A stretch of 64,000 nt of DNA from NCBI RefSeq assembly GCF_019468565.1, contig NZ_CP080521.1, positions 6,448,001-6,512,000 of the forward strand. The letters are read 5' to 3'. Source of the stretch: Pseudonocardia sp. DSM 110487 (GTDB lineage: Bacteria > Actinomycetota > Actinomycetes > Mycobacteriales > Pseudonocardiaceae). Position numbers and translations under genes: made by a program. Shown here one piece after another: positions 36,911 through 45,111 of the stretch. Position 1 is the first letter of the stretch; each line of letters opens with the position of its first letter. The notes under the pieces were generated by a model. The model was not told where the DNA came from. It ran no database searches and saw nothing but the letters and a program-made list of their open reading frames with translations.

Positions 36911-37612
36911 TCACTCGCCCCGGAAGCCACGGTCGGGGTCGGTACCCCCGCCGGAAACACTCCGCTGGGCGAGCATCCGCGCGTCGTCCGCCGACACCTC
37001 GACGTCGGCGGGTGTCAGCAAGAACACCCGGTTGGTGACCTTGTCGAACCCGCCGTGCAGGGCGAACACGAGGCCGGCCGCGAAGTCGACGAGCCGCTTG
37101 GCCTCCGCCGCCTCGAGCTCCGTGAGGTTCATGATCACCGGGACGCCGCTGCGGTACCGCTCGCCGATCGTGCGCGCGTCCCGGTAGCTGCGGGGCTGCA
37201 GCGTGGTGATGCGGCTCAGCGCGGCGGCACCGGTGGCGGGACGCTCGCGCTGCTCGGGCACGGCGGTCGGCACCGAGCTCACCGACCGGAGCGGCGGTTC
37301 CTGCAGGTCAGGGTCCATGGCGAGCGCTCCGCGAACCGGGGAGGCGACGCCGGCGGGACCACGGCCCACCGGCCGGTCGGCGACGACCGGACGCGCCGGG
37401 CGGCGGTCCCACTCGTCGTCGTAGCGATCGCGCCGGGCCTGGTCGGAGTCGTCCTCGTAGGTGAAGCGGTCGTCCCAGCGGTCGTTCGCGTAGTCGCGCG
37501 ACGAGCGCCGGGGCTCCGGGTAGCGGTCGGCAAGGGGTTCGTCGGCGTACTCGCCCAGCTCCTCGGCGGGCACCATGCCGAAGTAGGCCTTGAGCCGGTA
37601 CATCGCGCCCAT
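36911..37612 (-). CDS. sepF: cell division protein SepF
   Basis: A protein of about 233 residues that tethers FtsZ to the membrane, essential in actinobacteria, which lack FtsA. The N-terminus MYRLKAYFGM is the amphipathic membrane-binding helix. A long charged linker (about 20-130) with many Asp, Arg and Tyr follows. The C-terminal domain (about 135-225) has RSYRDARTIGERYRSGVPVI, MNLTELEAAEAKRLVDFAAG and KVTNRVFLLTPADVEV, the SepF fold. Of several in-frame ATGs, 37612 is chosen because GGGAG lies just upstream. It follows yggS after 54 bases. Confidence 0.95.
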   Translation of the reverse strand: MGAMYRLKAYFGMVPAEELGEYADEPLADRYPEPRRSSRDYANDRWDDRFTYEDDSDQARRDRYDDEWDRRPARPVVADRPVGRGPAGVASPVRGALAMDPDLQEPPLRSVSSVPTAVPEQRERPATGAAALSRITTLQPRSYRDARTIGERYRSGVPVIMNLTELEAAEAKRLVDFAAGLVFALHGGFDKVTNRVFLLTPADVEVSADDARMLAQRSVSGGGTDPDRGFRGE

Positions 37613-37666
37613 CCGCGCTCCCATCATCGACTGCCGACGGCCGGTCGCTGCCCCAGCGACCGACGA

Positions 37667-38401
37667 TCACCGCGAGGTTAACGGTCGTTCCCCCACAAGA
37701 GCCGTTCCGACACGCACGAGGCTCGATCCGTGCCGGATCGCGGCCTCCAGATCGGCGCTCATCCCGGCGGAGAGGACCGTGGCCTGCGGAAACCGATCAC
37801 GAAGCGCGGCCGCCGCGGCGGCGACGTCCGCGAACGCGGCGTCCGGATCGGCGCCGAGCGGGGCCACCGCCATCAGCCCGGCGAGACGCAGCCCGGCGCA
37901 CGAGACGACGTGTTCGGCGAGCCGGATCAGGTCCGCCCGGGGCACGCCTCCTCGCAGTGGGTCACCGTCGACGCTGTACTGCAGCAGAATCGGTAACCGA
38001 TCGGTGCGCCCACCGGTCTCCCGGTGGCGCCGTACGGCCGCATCCAAAGCGTCCGCCAGCCGGATGGAATCCACCGACTCCACCCGATCGGCCCAGTGCA
38101 CCACCGACCTCGCCTTGTTCCGCTGCAGGCTCCCGACGAGATGCCAGCGCGCACGCGCCTCCGGACGCAGCTCGGCCACCGCGGCGGCCTTCGCCTCCGC
38201 CTCCTGCACGCGGTTCTCCGCGAACGCGGTGAGCCCGAGGTCCAGCAGTGTCGCGACGTCCTCGGCCGGCACCGTCTTGGTCACGGCGAGAAGCTCGACC
38301 GAGCCCGGCGCGCGACCGGCGGCGACACACGCCGCGTCGATCCGCTTCCGGACTGCGTCGAGCCGCCGCGCGAACTCCTCACGTCGATCCACGGGCACCA
38401 T
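37667..38401 (-). CDS. yggS: YggS-family pyridoxal phosphate-binding protein
   Basis: A 244-residue alanine-racemase-fold protein that binds PLP without known catalysis and helps vitamin B6 and amino-acid homeostasis. The PLP lysine lies in LLAVTKTVP (about residues 37-45), followed by FAENRVQEAEAK and WHLVGSLQRNKARSV. Near the C-terminus are GMSADLEAAIRHGSSLVRVG, the phosphate-binding segment. The ATG has AGGAGGG 5 bases upstream. In most actinobacteria pgeF (yfiH) precedes yggS directly; here an 887-bp repeat-rich gap separates them. Confidence 0.95.
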   Translation of the reverse strand: MVPVDRREEFARRLDAVRKRIDAACVAAGRAPGSVELLAVTKTVPAEDVATLLDLGLTAFAENRVQEAEAKAAAVAELRPEARARWHLVGSLQRNKARSVVHWADRVESVDSIRLADALDAAVRRHRETGGRTDRLPILLQYSVDGDPLRGGVPRADLIRLAEHVVSCAGLRLAGLMAVAPLGADPDAAFADVAAAAAALRDRFPQATVLSAGMSADLEAAIRHGSSLVRVGTALVGERPLTSR

Positions 38402-38500
38402 CGAACCCTCCTGCCTGCCGGGGGAAACGCACCCCCCTGCTCAGGCACCCGCCATCCGCTCGTCGTGTCTCGGACCTTCGGTGGAGTCCCTAGCTCAGGG

Positions 38501-38599
38501 CCTTCGGTGGCGCCGCGCATCGTGCGGGGCCGCCCCTCCGGGCAAACCACGCGGGCACGCCAGAGGCCTGCCCGGTAGGGCGCGCGGCGCCACCGAAGG
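38501..38599 (-). repeat. inverted-repeat element, copy 1 (99 bp)
   Basis: Terminal arms CCTTCGGTGGCGCCGCGC (38501-38518) and GCGCGGCGCCACCGAAGG (38582-38599) are perfect 18-bp inverted repeats around a 63-base core. In reverse orientation its core and arms resemble the element at 39079-39242: both have GGGCAGGCC shortly after the left arm and GCGGCCCCGCAC just before the right arm. A further CCTTCGGTGG half-arm lies at 38475-38484. It has no coding capacity. Confidence 0.75.
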
Positions 38600-38636
38600 C
38601 GGTCTCCCTGCATGATCAAGGCATCGGCACGAAACC

Positions 38637-38905
38637 GGCCAAATACGGCCGACCACGCACCCAAGCGATGATCATGGGCACCGACCGGCCCGCAACAACC
38701 ACAAAGATCACCAGATAGGTGCCCCCGCGGCCACATATGGCCGGCCAAGCACCGATCCGATGACCACGCCGACGACGAGGCCGCCAAGCCCTCAAGATCG
38801 GCGATCCGGTGCACCCACAGCCGCCCGACCCGCAGCCAGCGCACCGAATCGACGATCTTGCGCCCGACGAGGCCAACAACCGCGGCGACGGCACGCCTGA
38901 CCGCC
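38637..38905. repeat. three diverged tandem units of about 91 bp
   Basis: The unit at 38637 begins GGCCAAATACGGCCGACCA and the next, at 38729, begins GGCCACATATGGCCGGCCA. Both continue with GCACC, CGATGA, GGCC, CAAGATC-like words in the same order and spacing (AGATC at 38705 and 38795). A third, more diverged unit shares GACGAGGCC with the second at a 92-bp offset (38774, 38866). The period is not a multiple of 3, so it is not a coding repeat. The units lie between the two opposite copies of the inverted-repeat element. Confidence 0.6.
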
Positions 38906-39078
38906 GCGACAAGTACCTCAAGGTTGCCAGCCGACACTCAGGTACTGCTCGGGGTGATCTCCGAAGGTCACGCACCCGTTCTCGGTTCACGCTGCCCGTC
39001 GACGAGCCGCGCGGACCGACAAGGGGTGCGCGAGCCGAGACCGGGTGTGCGAAGGCAAGGCAGATCCGCGACCACCCG

Positions 39079-39242
39079 CCTCCTGGCGGCGCCGCGCGCC
39101 CAGAGGGGCAGGCCCCCGGCCTGCCCCCACCGCATGCCCCAGGGGCCGCAGAGGCTCACGGGTCAAGGGTCGCGCAGCGACGCCGGAGGCGCCCTTGAGG
39201 CGTGAGAGGCGGCCCCGCACACTGCGCGGCGCCGCCAGGAGG
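39079..39242 (+). repeat. inverted-repeat element, copy 2 (164 bp)
   Basis: Terminal arms CCTCCTGGCGGCGCCGCGC (39079-39097) and GCGCGGCGCCGCCAGGAGG (39224-39242) are perfect 19-bp inverted repeats around a 126-base core. Arms and adjacent core match copy 1 in the opposite orientation. No open frame with coding signs lies inside. The remainder of the 887-bp yggS-pgeF gap (38402-39288) contains no gene I can support on either strand. Confidence 0.75.
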
Positions 39243-39288
39243 CCCCACCGATAGCCGGCGCCCTGTCAGCAGCACTGTGAGACCCGTG

Positions 39289-40002
39289 TCACCTCGGGTC
39301 GAGCCAGGTGATCGCCGCCTGGCGGCCACTGCGCGGGTCGCGGCGGTGGCTGTACAGCTCCGGGGTCTCGCGCGTGCAGCGCGGGTCGCCGCCGATGCGG
39401 GCCACGCCCAGCTCGGTGAGCTGGTGGTAGAGGCCGGCGCGCAGGTCCAACCCCGGCGTGCCCCGCCGGGTGCGCACGGCGCTGCCGGGCAGCAGCGCGT
39501 CCACCTCGGCGCGCATCTCGGCGGGCACCTCGTAGCAGCCGCCGCAGATCGCCGGGCCCAGCAACACCTCGAGGGCGTTCCGGCGGGCACCGAGCGCCTC
39601 CATGGCGACGACGGTGGCGGGCACGATCCCGGCGGCGGCCCCTGAGCGTCCGGCGTGGGCCGCCCCCACGACCCCGGCGCCGGGGTCGGCCAGCAGCACC
39701 GGCACGCAGTCGGCCGCCAGCACGGCAATGCCCACCCCGGGCAGGGCGGTGACGACCGCGTCCGTTGCGGGCACGTCGGGCGTGTCGGGAGCGGGCACCG
39801 TGTCGATGGTGGCCACCCGGGTGCCGTGCACCTGCTCCAGGAACACGACCGGAACGCCCAGCTCGCGCCGCAGCCGCTCGCGGTTGGCGGCGACTGCGGC
39901 GGGGTCGTCCCCGACGAGCGCGGAGAGGTTGAACGAGGCGTAGTCGCCGCGGGAGCGGCCGCCCGCCCGGGTGCTCACCACCCGCCGGACGCGAGGGCTC
40001 AC
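39289..40002 (-). CDS. pgeF: peptidoglycan editing factor PgeF (purine nucleoside phosphorylase-like, YfiH/YlmD)
   Basis: A 237-residue protein of the multicopper-oxidase-like laccase-domain family. Zinc/copper ligands are the His in FLEQVHGTRV, the Cys in LAADCVPVLLAD and the His in VGAAHAGRSG. Members act as purine nucleoside phosphorylases/adenosine deaminases, and PgeF is reported to remove misincorporated residues from peptidoglycan precursors. The GTG start at 40002 overlaps the ftsZ stop codon (GTGA), so it is translated with ftsZ, its conserved place in the division cluster. Confidence 0.92.
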   Translation of the reverse strand: MSPRVRRVVSTRAGGRSRGDYASFNLSALVGDDPAAVAANRERLRRELGVPVVFLEQVHGTRVATIDTVPAPDTPDVPATDAVVTALPGVGIAVLAADCVPVLLADPGAGVVGAAHAGRSGAAAGIVPATVVAMEALGARRNALEVLLGPAICGGCYEVPAEMRAEVDALLPGSAVRTRRGTPGLDLRAGLYHQLTELGVARIGGDPRCTRETPELYSHRRDPRSGRQAAITWLDPR

Positions 40003-41504
40003 CTCTTCATGAACGGCGGCACGTCCACGTCGTCATCGAGGTCCGTGACGTCCACCGGCTGCGTGTAGAGGTGAGCCGTGGAGCGTTCCGACACGTGCGG
40101 ACGCTGCGGCTCGGGCACCGGCTGCTCGTACCCGGGCTCGCGGCGCTGGGTGTCCGGCTGGCGCTGGGAGTGGGTGTACCCGCCGTTGGCAGGGGCGGCA
40201 GGCGGGAGGGTGCCTGCCTGGTTCGGGGTGGCCGGGGCCGACGGCTGGCTCGTGACGGGCGCGCGTCCGCTGGTGTAGGGGGCGGACTGCGCGGCGGCCG
40301 AACCGTAGCCGGCGCCGTTGCCGCTCTGGGCGGCGGTCGACGGTGTGGTCGGCTGCGGGGTGCTCGCCGCGGGCGCCGAGGTCGGCGGGGTCGCGGGCGC
40401 GTTGGCCGGGTTGGACGCCGGCGGTGAGCCGTTCCCCCCGGCGGGGGCGCCACCGTTCCCGGACGACGTGGTGCCGCTCACGCCGGCGGCGATCACGCCG
40501 GACGAGGCCTTCTCCTGCGACTTGAACGCGCTGGGTTCGAGCTTCTTGTGCGTGGGCCCGCCCGCCTCGAAGCCCGCGGCGATGACCGTGACGCGGACCT
40601 CGTCGCCGAGCGAGTCGTCGATCACCGTTCCGAAGATGATGTTGGCCTCGGGGTGCGCGGCCTCCTGCACGAGCGAGGCGGCCTCGTTGATCTCGAAGAG
40701 CCCGAGGTCGGAGCCGCCCGCGATGGACAGCAGCACACCTTGCGCGCCGTCCATCGACGCCTCGAGCAGCGGCGAGTTGATCGCCTTGCCCGCGGCCTGC
40801 ACGGCCCGGCCCTCCCCGCGCGACGAACCGATGCCCATCAGGGCGCTGCCCGCCCCGGACATGACCGACTTGACGTCGGCGAAGTCGAGGTTGATCAGAC
40901 CAGGGGTCGTGATCAGGTTCGTGATGCCCTGCACACCGGAGAGCAGCACCTCGTCGGCAGAGCGGAACGCGTCCATCAGCGAGACGCCCACGTCGCCCAG
41001 CTGCAGCAGCCGGTCGTTGGGGATGACGATCAGCGTGTCGCACTCGTTGCGTAGGGAGGTGATGCCGTCCTCGGCCTGCCCCGCCCTGCGGCGGCCCTCG
41101 AAGGTGAACGGTCGCGTGACGACGCCGATCGTGAGCGCGCCGAGCTTGCGCGCGATCGACGCGACAACGGGTGCGCCGCCGGTGCCGGTGCCGCCGCCCT
41201 CGCCGGCGGTGACGAAGACCATGTCGGCCCCCTTGAGGACCTCCTCGATCTCCTCGCGGTGGTCCTCGGCGGCCTTGCGGCCGACCTCGGGGTTGGCGCC
41301 GGCACCGAGGCCGCGGGTGAGCTCCCGGCCGATGTCGAGCTTGACGTCGGCGTCGGACATCAGGAGGGCCTGCGCGTCCGTGTTCACCGCGATGAACTCG
41401 ACGCCCTTCAGGCCGACCTCGATCATGCGGTTGACGGCGTTGACGCCGCCGCCACCGATGCCGACGACCTTTATCACGGCCAGGTAGTTGTGCGGGGGCG
41501 TCAT
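39999..41504 (-). CDS. ftsZ: cell division GTPase FtsZ with extended C-terminal linker
   Basis: The tubulin-like Z-ring protein, 501 residues. The GTPase core (about 1-316) has the nucleotide signature GGGTGTG at 103-109, GIGGGGVNAVNRM near the start, and NLDFADVKSVMSGAG (T7 loop region). After it comes an unusually long low-complexity linker (about 318-490) rich in Ala, Pro, Gly, Ser, Thr and Gln. The extreme C-terminus DVDVPPFMKR is the conserved peptide that binds SepF and FtsW. ATG 41504 is chosen over an upstream in-frame ATG because GGAAGGTG lies 7-14 bases before it. The total is over 100 residues longer than typical mycobacterial or streptomycete FtsZ. Confidence 0.97.
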   Translation of the reverse strand: MTPPHNYLAVIKVVGIGGGGVNAVNRMIEVGLKGVEFIAVNTDAQALLMSDADVKLDIGRELTRGLGAGANPEVGRKAAEDHREEIEEVLKGADMVFVTAGEGGGTGTGGAPVVASIARKLGALTIGVVTRPFTFEGRRRAGQAEDGITSLRNECDTLIVIPNDRLLQLGDVGVSLMDAFRSADEVLLSGVQGITNLITTPGLINLDFADVKSVMSGAGSALMGIGSSRGEGRAVQAAGKAINSPLLEASMDGAQGVLLSIAGGSDLGLFEINEAASLVQEAAHPEANIIFGTVIDDSLGDEVRVTVIAAGFEAGGPTHKKLEPSAFKSQEKASSGVIAAGVSGTTSSGNGGAPAGGNGSPPASNPANAPATPPTSAPAASTPQPTTPSTAAQSGNGAGYGSAAAQSAPYTSGRAPVTSQPSAPATPNQAGTLPPAAPANGGYTHSQRQPDTQRREPGYEQPVPEPQRPHVSERSTAHLYTQPVDVTDLDDDVDVPPFMKR

Positions 41505-41762
41505 AAGGGCGCACCTTCCAGTCAAGCTCGGGTCCGTCCCCGGGGGTCCGGGCCATCGGGGGAGAACGCTAGGTCTCGTCCCGGTCTCGGTCCAGCAGGC
41601 GCGCCGCTGGCACGCCAGCCCCCAAAGGGGTCGATCTTCAATGCCGATCTTCCCCTCCGGCCCGTGAGAAGGGGCGAGCGGGGGCCGGTCGTCACCATAG
41701 CGGGCGACTCGACGACACCCGACCGGTGCGACTAGTGCTTCCCATCGGAGGTCACCAGTGCC
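41505..41762 (-). promoter_or_regulatory. ftsQ-ftsZ intergenic region, probable ftsZ promoter region
   Basis: A 258-bp gene-free stretch in an otherwise overlapping cluster. Minus-strand words CTATGGTGAC (about 41692-41701) and CCTAGCGTTC (about 41567-41576) resemble actinobacterial -10 elements (TATGGT, TAGCGT), but clear -35 boxes are not evident. An independent ftsZ promoter here is usual in actinobacteria. It is an inference from the gap and these words. Confidence 0.4.
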
Positions 41763-42587
41763 TCAGCGGCGGACGGTCGGGAGGTCCGGGCTCGTCACGT
41801 CGTAGACCGTGCCGGGCTGCGTGAGCAGCGCGGCGAGGACGACGACCTTCTCCTCCGCCCGGTCCGGCGTGCCCCAGCGGATCTCCTTGCCGTCGGCGAG
41901 GCGCAGCGTGACCTGGCCGGGAGCGCCGGGGGCCACGACGCTTGCGCCCGCGGTCTCGACCTGCGCGCGCAGGGAGTCGGAAAGGGACGTGAGCACCGCC
42001 ACTGCCGCGAGAGTCGCCGGGTCGCCGGTGCGCGGCGTGGTCGTCAGCCGGGGCACGCCGGGCGCGGGTGCGCCCCGGTACACGACGCCGGAACGGTCGA
42101 CGAGCGCAGGCCCCTGGGACGTCGAGACGGTCGCCACCGGAATCCGTTCCGTGACCGTGACCGTGACCGTGTGCGGCCACGACCTCCCGACGTACACCGA
42201 CTCGACAGGGGGCAGTGCCGCCACGCGCGTGGCCACGGCCTCCGTGTCGACTGCGGCGAGCGGGATCCCCGCCGGCACGGCGGCAGCAGCGATGACATCG
42301 GCCTGCGGCACCGTGGCGACGCCGGTGACCTCCACCGCCTCGACCTCGAACAGGCCCACGTCGTAGAGCAGCACCCGAACACCGAAGCCGAGGCCGACGA
42401 AGAGCACCAGCCCGACCAGCAGGGCGGCGAGGCGGCGGCGCCGGTAGCGCGCCTTCGACACCTGACGGGGAGTGGGTCGCTCCGGCTCACGCGGCGGGCG
42501 CGGGACCGGCCGTTCGGCAACGGCGCGATCACCGCCGCGATCACGCCCGCGATCACTCCCGCCCCGCCCACGACCCGGGCGCCCCAT
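41763..42587 (-). CDS. ftsQ: cell division protein FtsQ
   Basis: A 274-residue bitopic divisome protein. The N-terminal ~55 residues are cytosolic and Arg/Gly-rich, followed by one transmembrane helix (LAALLVGLVLFVGLGFGVRV). The POTRA domain begins with VEAVEVTGVATVPQADVI, and the FtsQ/DivIB beta domain follows (SWPHTVTVTVTERIPVATV). The ATG immediately follows the murC stop (TGATG); a GTG one codon earlier would give a GTGA overlap. After it there is a 258-bp gap before ftsZ, likely holding a separate ftsZ promoter. Confidence 0.94.
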   Translation of the reverse strand: MGRPGRGRGGSDRGRDRGGDRAVAERPVPRPPREPERPTPRQVSKARYRRRRLAALLVGLVLFVGLGFGVRVLLYDVGLFEVEAVEVTGVATVPQADVIAAAAVPAGIPLAAVDTEAVATRVAALPPVESVYVGRSWPHTVTVTVTERIPVATVSTSQGPALVDRSGVVYRGAPAPGVPRLTTTPRTGDPATLAAVAVLTSLSDSLRAQVETAGASVVAPGAPGQVTLRLADGKEIRWGTPDRAEEKVVVLAALLTQPGTVYDVTSPDLPTVRR

Positions 42588-43996
42588 CACGGCTCCCGCT
42601 TCTCCAGCTCCAGGAGGATCTCCGGCGCCAGCACGGTGACGTCACCGGCGCCCATCGTGACGACGAGGTCGCCCGCCGTGGCGATCCCGGCCACGACGGC
42701 GGGCACCTCCTCCCAGCGGGGCACGAACCGCACACGGTCGCGTGGCAGCGGCACGGCGTCGGCGATCAGTGCTCCGCTCACCCCCGGCTGCGGGTCCTCC
42801 CGAGCGCCGAAGACGTCGAGGACGACCACCTCGTCGGCGATCCCGAGCGCCTCGCCGAACGCGGCGGCGAAGTCGCGGGTGCGGGAGTAGAGGTGCGGCT
42901 GGAACGCCACCACGACGCGGCCGTGCCCGTCGACCACCTGGCGCGCGGCCCGCAGCTGGGCCGCGACCTTGCTCGGGTGGTGGGCGTAGTCGTCGTACAC
43001 CGCAACGCCCGCGGCCCGGCCGCGGAACTCGAACCGCCGCCGCACACCGTCGAACGCGGCGAGCCCCGCGAGCAGCGCGTCGGCGCCCGCCCCCAGCTCG
43101 ACGCCCGCGAGCAGCGCGCCCAGCGCGTTGAGCGCCATGTGCTCCCCCGGTACGGCGAGCCGCAGGATGTGCTCGTGGCCCTCGTGGTGGAGCACGATCC
43201 GGGCGCCGGTGCCGTCGGGGCGGAAGTCGACGAGCCGCGCGTCCGCCACGGCGTCGCGCCCGTAGCGGCGCACCCGGATGCCCCGCGCCTCGGCGCGGGA
43301 CGCGAGAGCCGCGGCGCCCGGGTCGTCCAGGCAGGTCACCAGCACGCCGCCGGGCAGGATCCGGCCGAGGAACTCGTCGAACGCGGCGACGTAGGCCTCG
43401 GCGCTTCCGTAGTGGTCGAGGTGATCGGCCTCCACGTTGGTCACCACCGCGACCGTGGGCGAGAACGCGAGGAACGACGCGTCGCTCTCGTCGGCCTCCA
43501 CGACGAACACGTCGCCGCTGCCCTCGTGCGCACCGGACCCGGATGCGGCCAGGTCGCCGCCGATCGCGAACGACGGGTCGAGCCCGCAGTGCTGCAGCGC
43601 GACGGTGAGCATCGACGTGGTGGACGTCTTGCCAGCCGTGCCGGTGACGGCGGCGAGCCGCCGCCCCTCGGTCAGCGCGGCGAGCGCCTGCGCGCGGTGC
43701 ACGACCGGCAGGCCGCGCTCGCGGGCGGCGGCGAGCTCCGGGTTGCTCTCGCGGATCGCGGACGACACCACCACCGTTGCGGGCGGCTCCGGCAGGTGCG
43801 CCGCGTCGTGCCCGACGGCGACGTCCGCGCCGAGCGCGCGCAGCGCCAGCACGGTGCGGGAGTCCTTCGCGTCCGACCCGGACACCGCGGTTCCCCTGGC
43901 CAGCAGGATCCGCGCGATGCCGCTCATCCCGGCGCCACCGATCCCGATCAGGTGTACGCGCTTCTCGAGCACTGATTCGCGCGCAGGCTCGCTCAT
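42587..43996 (-). CDS. murC: UDP-N-acetylmuramate-L-alanine ligase
   Basis: A 469-residue Mur ligase that adds the first residue, L-Ala, to UDP-MurNAc. The N-terminal UDP-binding loop is HLIGIGGAGMSGIARILL, the ATP P-loop is VTGTAGKTSTTSML (about residue 113), and the Mur-family EADESD and HHPSKV segments are present. ATG 43996 overlaps the murG stop codon (ATGA), in line with the cluster's translational coupling. A second in-frame ATG four codons upstream lies within murG. Cytosolic. Confidence 0.96.
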   Translation of the reverse strand: MSEPARESVLEKRVHLIGIGGAGMSGIARILLARGTAVSGSDAKDSRTVLALRALGADVAVGHDAAHLPEPPATVVVSSAIRESNPELAAARERGLPVVHRAQALAALTEGRRLAAVTGTAGKTSTTSMLTVALQHCGLDPSFAIGGDLAASGSGAHEGSGDVFVVEADESDASFLAFSPTVAVVTNVEADHLDHYGSAEAYVAAFDEFLGRILPGGVLVTCLDDPGAAALASRAEARGIRVRRYGRDAVADARLVDFRPDGTGARIVLHHEGHEHILRLAVPGEHMALNALGALLAGVELGAGADALLAGLAAFDGVRRRFEFRGRAAGVAVYDDYAHHPSKVAAQLRAARQVVDGHGRVVVAFQPHLYSRTRDFAAAFGEALGIADEVVVLDVFGAREDPQPGVSGALIADAVPLPRDRVRFVPRWEEVPAVVAGIATAGDLVVTMGAGDVTVLAPEILLELEKREP

Positions 43997-45111
43997 CGAT
44001 CCCTCCACGGCGGCAGCACTTGGGTGGCGGGCTCCGGGGCGGCCCCGACCAGTTCCAGAACCATGCGGGCGAGAGTGTCAGCCGCGTCGGCGTGCCCCGA
44101 CGAGCGCGCGGCCGCGCCCGCATCGGCCAGCAGGCGCGGGTCGCGCAGCAGCGGCACCAGCTCGGCCACCACGCGCTCGCCGGTGAGCTCCGCGTCCGGG
44201 ACGAGCACGCCGCCACCGGCTTCGACCACCGGCCGGGCGTTGAGCGACTGCTCGCCGTTGCCGTGCGGCAGCGGCACGTAGACGGCAGGCAGGCCCACCG
44301 CCGACACCTCCGCGACGGTCGTCGCGCCCGCCCGGCAGAGCACGGCGTCCGCGGCGGCGTAGGCGAGGTCCATCCGCTCGATGTACGGCACGCCGACGTA
44401 CCCCCGCGCGGGCGGAGCGGGCTCGCCGCCCTTGCCGTGCGCGTGCAATACCGCGATGCCGGCCCGCAGCAGCTCGGGCAGCGCAGCCGCCACCGCGGTG
44501 TTGAGCGTGCGGGCGCCGAGCGAGCCGCCGAACACCAGCAGCACCGGTCCGTGCGGCTGCAGGCCGAAGAACTTGCGGGCCTGCGGGCGCAGGCTCGGGC
44601 GGTCCAGCGCGGTGATCGACCGCCGCAGCGGCATCCCGACCACCCGCTCACCGGGCAGCCCGCTGCCCGGCACCGCCACCGCGACGATGTCGGCGAAGCG
44701 GGCGCCGACCTTGTTGGCCAGGCCGGCACGGGCGTTCGCCTCGTGCACGACGATCGGCACGCGCCCACGGGCACCCAGGTAGGCGGGCAGCGCGACGTAG
44801 CCGCCGAACCCGACCACGGCCTGGGCGCCGACGCCGGTGAGCACCTCGCGCACCCGTGTGACCGCCCTGCGGACCTTGCCCGGCAGTCGCAGCAGGTCGG
44901 CACTCGGCTTGCGCGGCAGCGGCACCGGCGGGATCAGCTCGAGCGGGTAACCGCGGGCCGGGATGAGCGTGGTGTCCAGGCCCTTCTCGGTGCCCAGCGC
45001 GGTGATGCGCGCGTCCGGCCGCAGCGCGCGCACGGCGTCGGCGAACGCGAGCGCGGGCTCGATGTGCCCGCCGCTCCCCCCACCCGCGACCACTATCGAC
45101 GGGCCGGTCAT
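43993..45111 (-). CDS. murG: lipid II synthase MurG (GlcNAc transferase)
   Basis: A 372-residue GT28 glycosyltransferase at the inner membrane face that adds GlcNAc to lipid I. The N-terminal glycine-rich loop is IVVAGGGSGGHIEPALAFAD, and the second-domain donor site reads GGSLGARTLN and later CRAGATTVAEVSAVGLPAV followed by PLPHGNGEQSLNA. The ATG 45111 overlaps the ftsW stop codon and its own stop overlaps murC. Length is normal. Confidence 0.96.
   Translation of the reverse strand: MTGPSIVVAGGGSGGHIEPALAFADAVRALRPDARITALGTEKGLDTTLIPARGYPLELIPPVPLPRKPSADLLRLPGKVRRAVTRVREVLTGVGAQAVVGFGGYVALPAYLGARGRVPIVVHEANARAGLANKVGARFADIVAVAVPGSGLPGERVVGMPLRRSITALDRPSLRPQARKFFGLQPHGPVLLVFGGSLGARTLNTAVAAALPELLRAGIAVLHAHGKGGEPAPPARGYVGVPYIERMDLAYAAADAVLCRAGATTVAEVSAVGLPAVYVPLPHGNGEQSLNARPVVEAGGGVLVPDAELTGERVVAELVPLLRDPRLLADAGAAARSSGHADAADTLARMVLELVGAAPEPATQVLPPWRDR

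Noticed and set aside
38281..38937. Long minus-strand open frame over the yggS start and the repeat region, and plus-strand frames at 38809-39198
   Set aside because: They run through non-coding repeats, have no ribosome binding site, and show compositional features of shadow frames in high-GC DNA; the 91-bp repeat period breaks any frame.
38501..39242. Insertion sequence with transposase
   Set aside because: Terminal inverted repeats are present but no transposase-like frame or target duplication could be found, so only a non-coding element is claimed.
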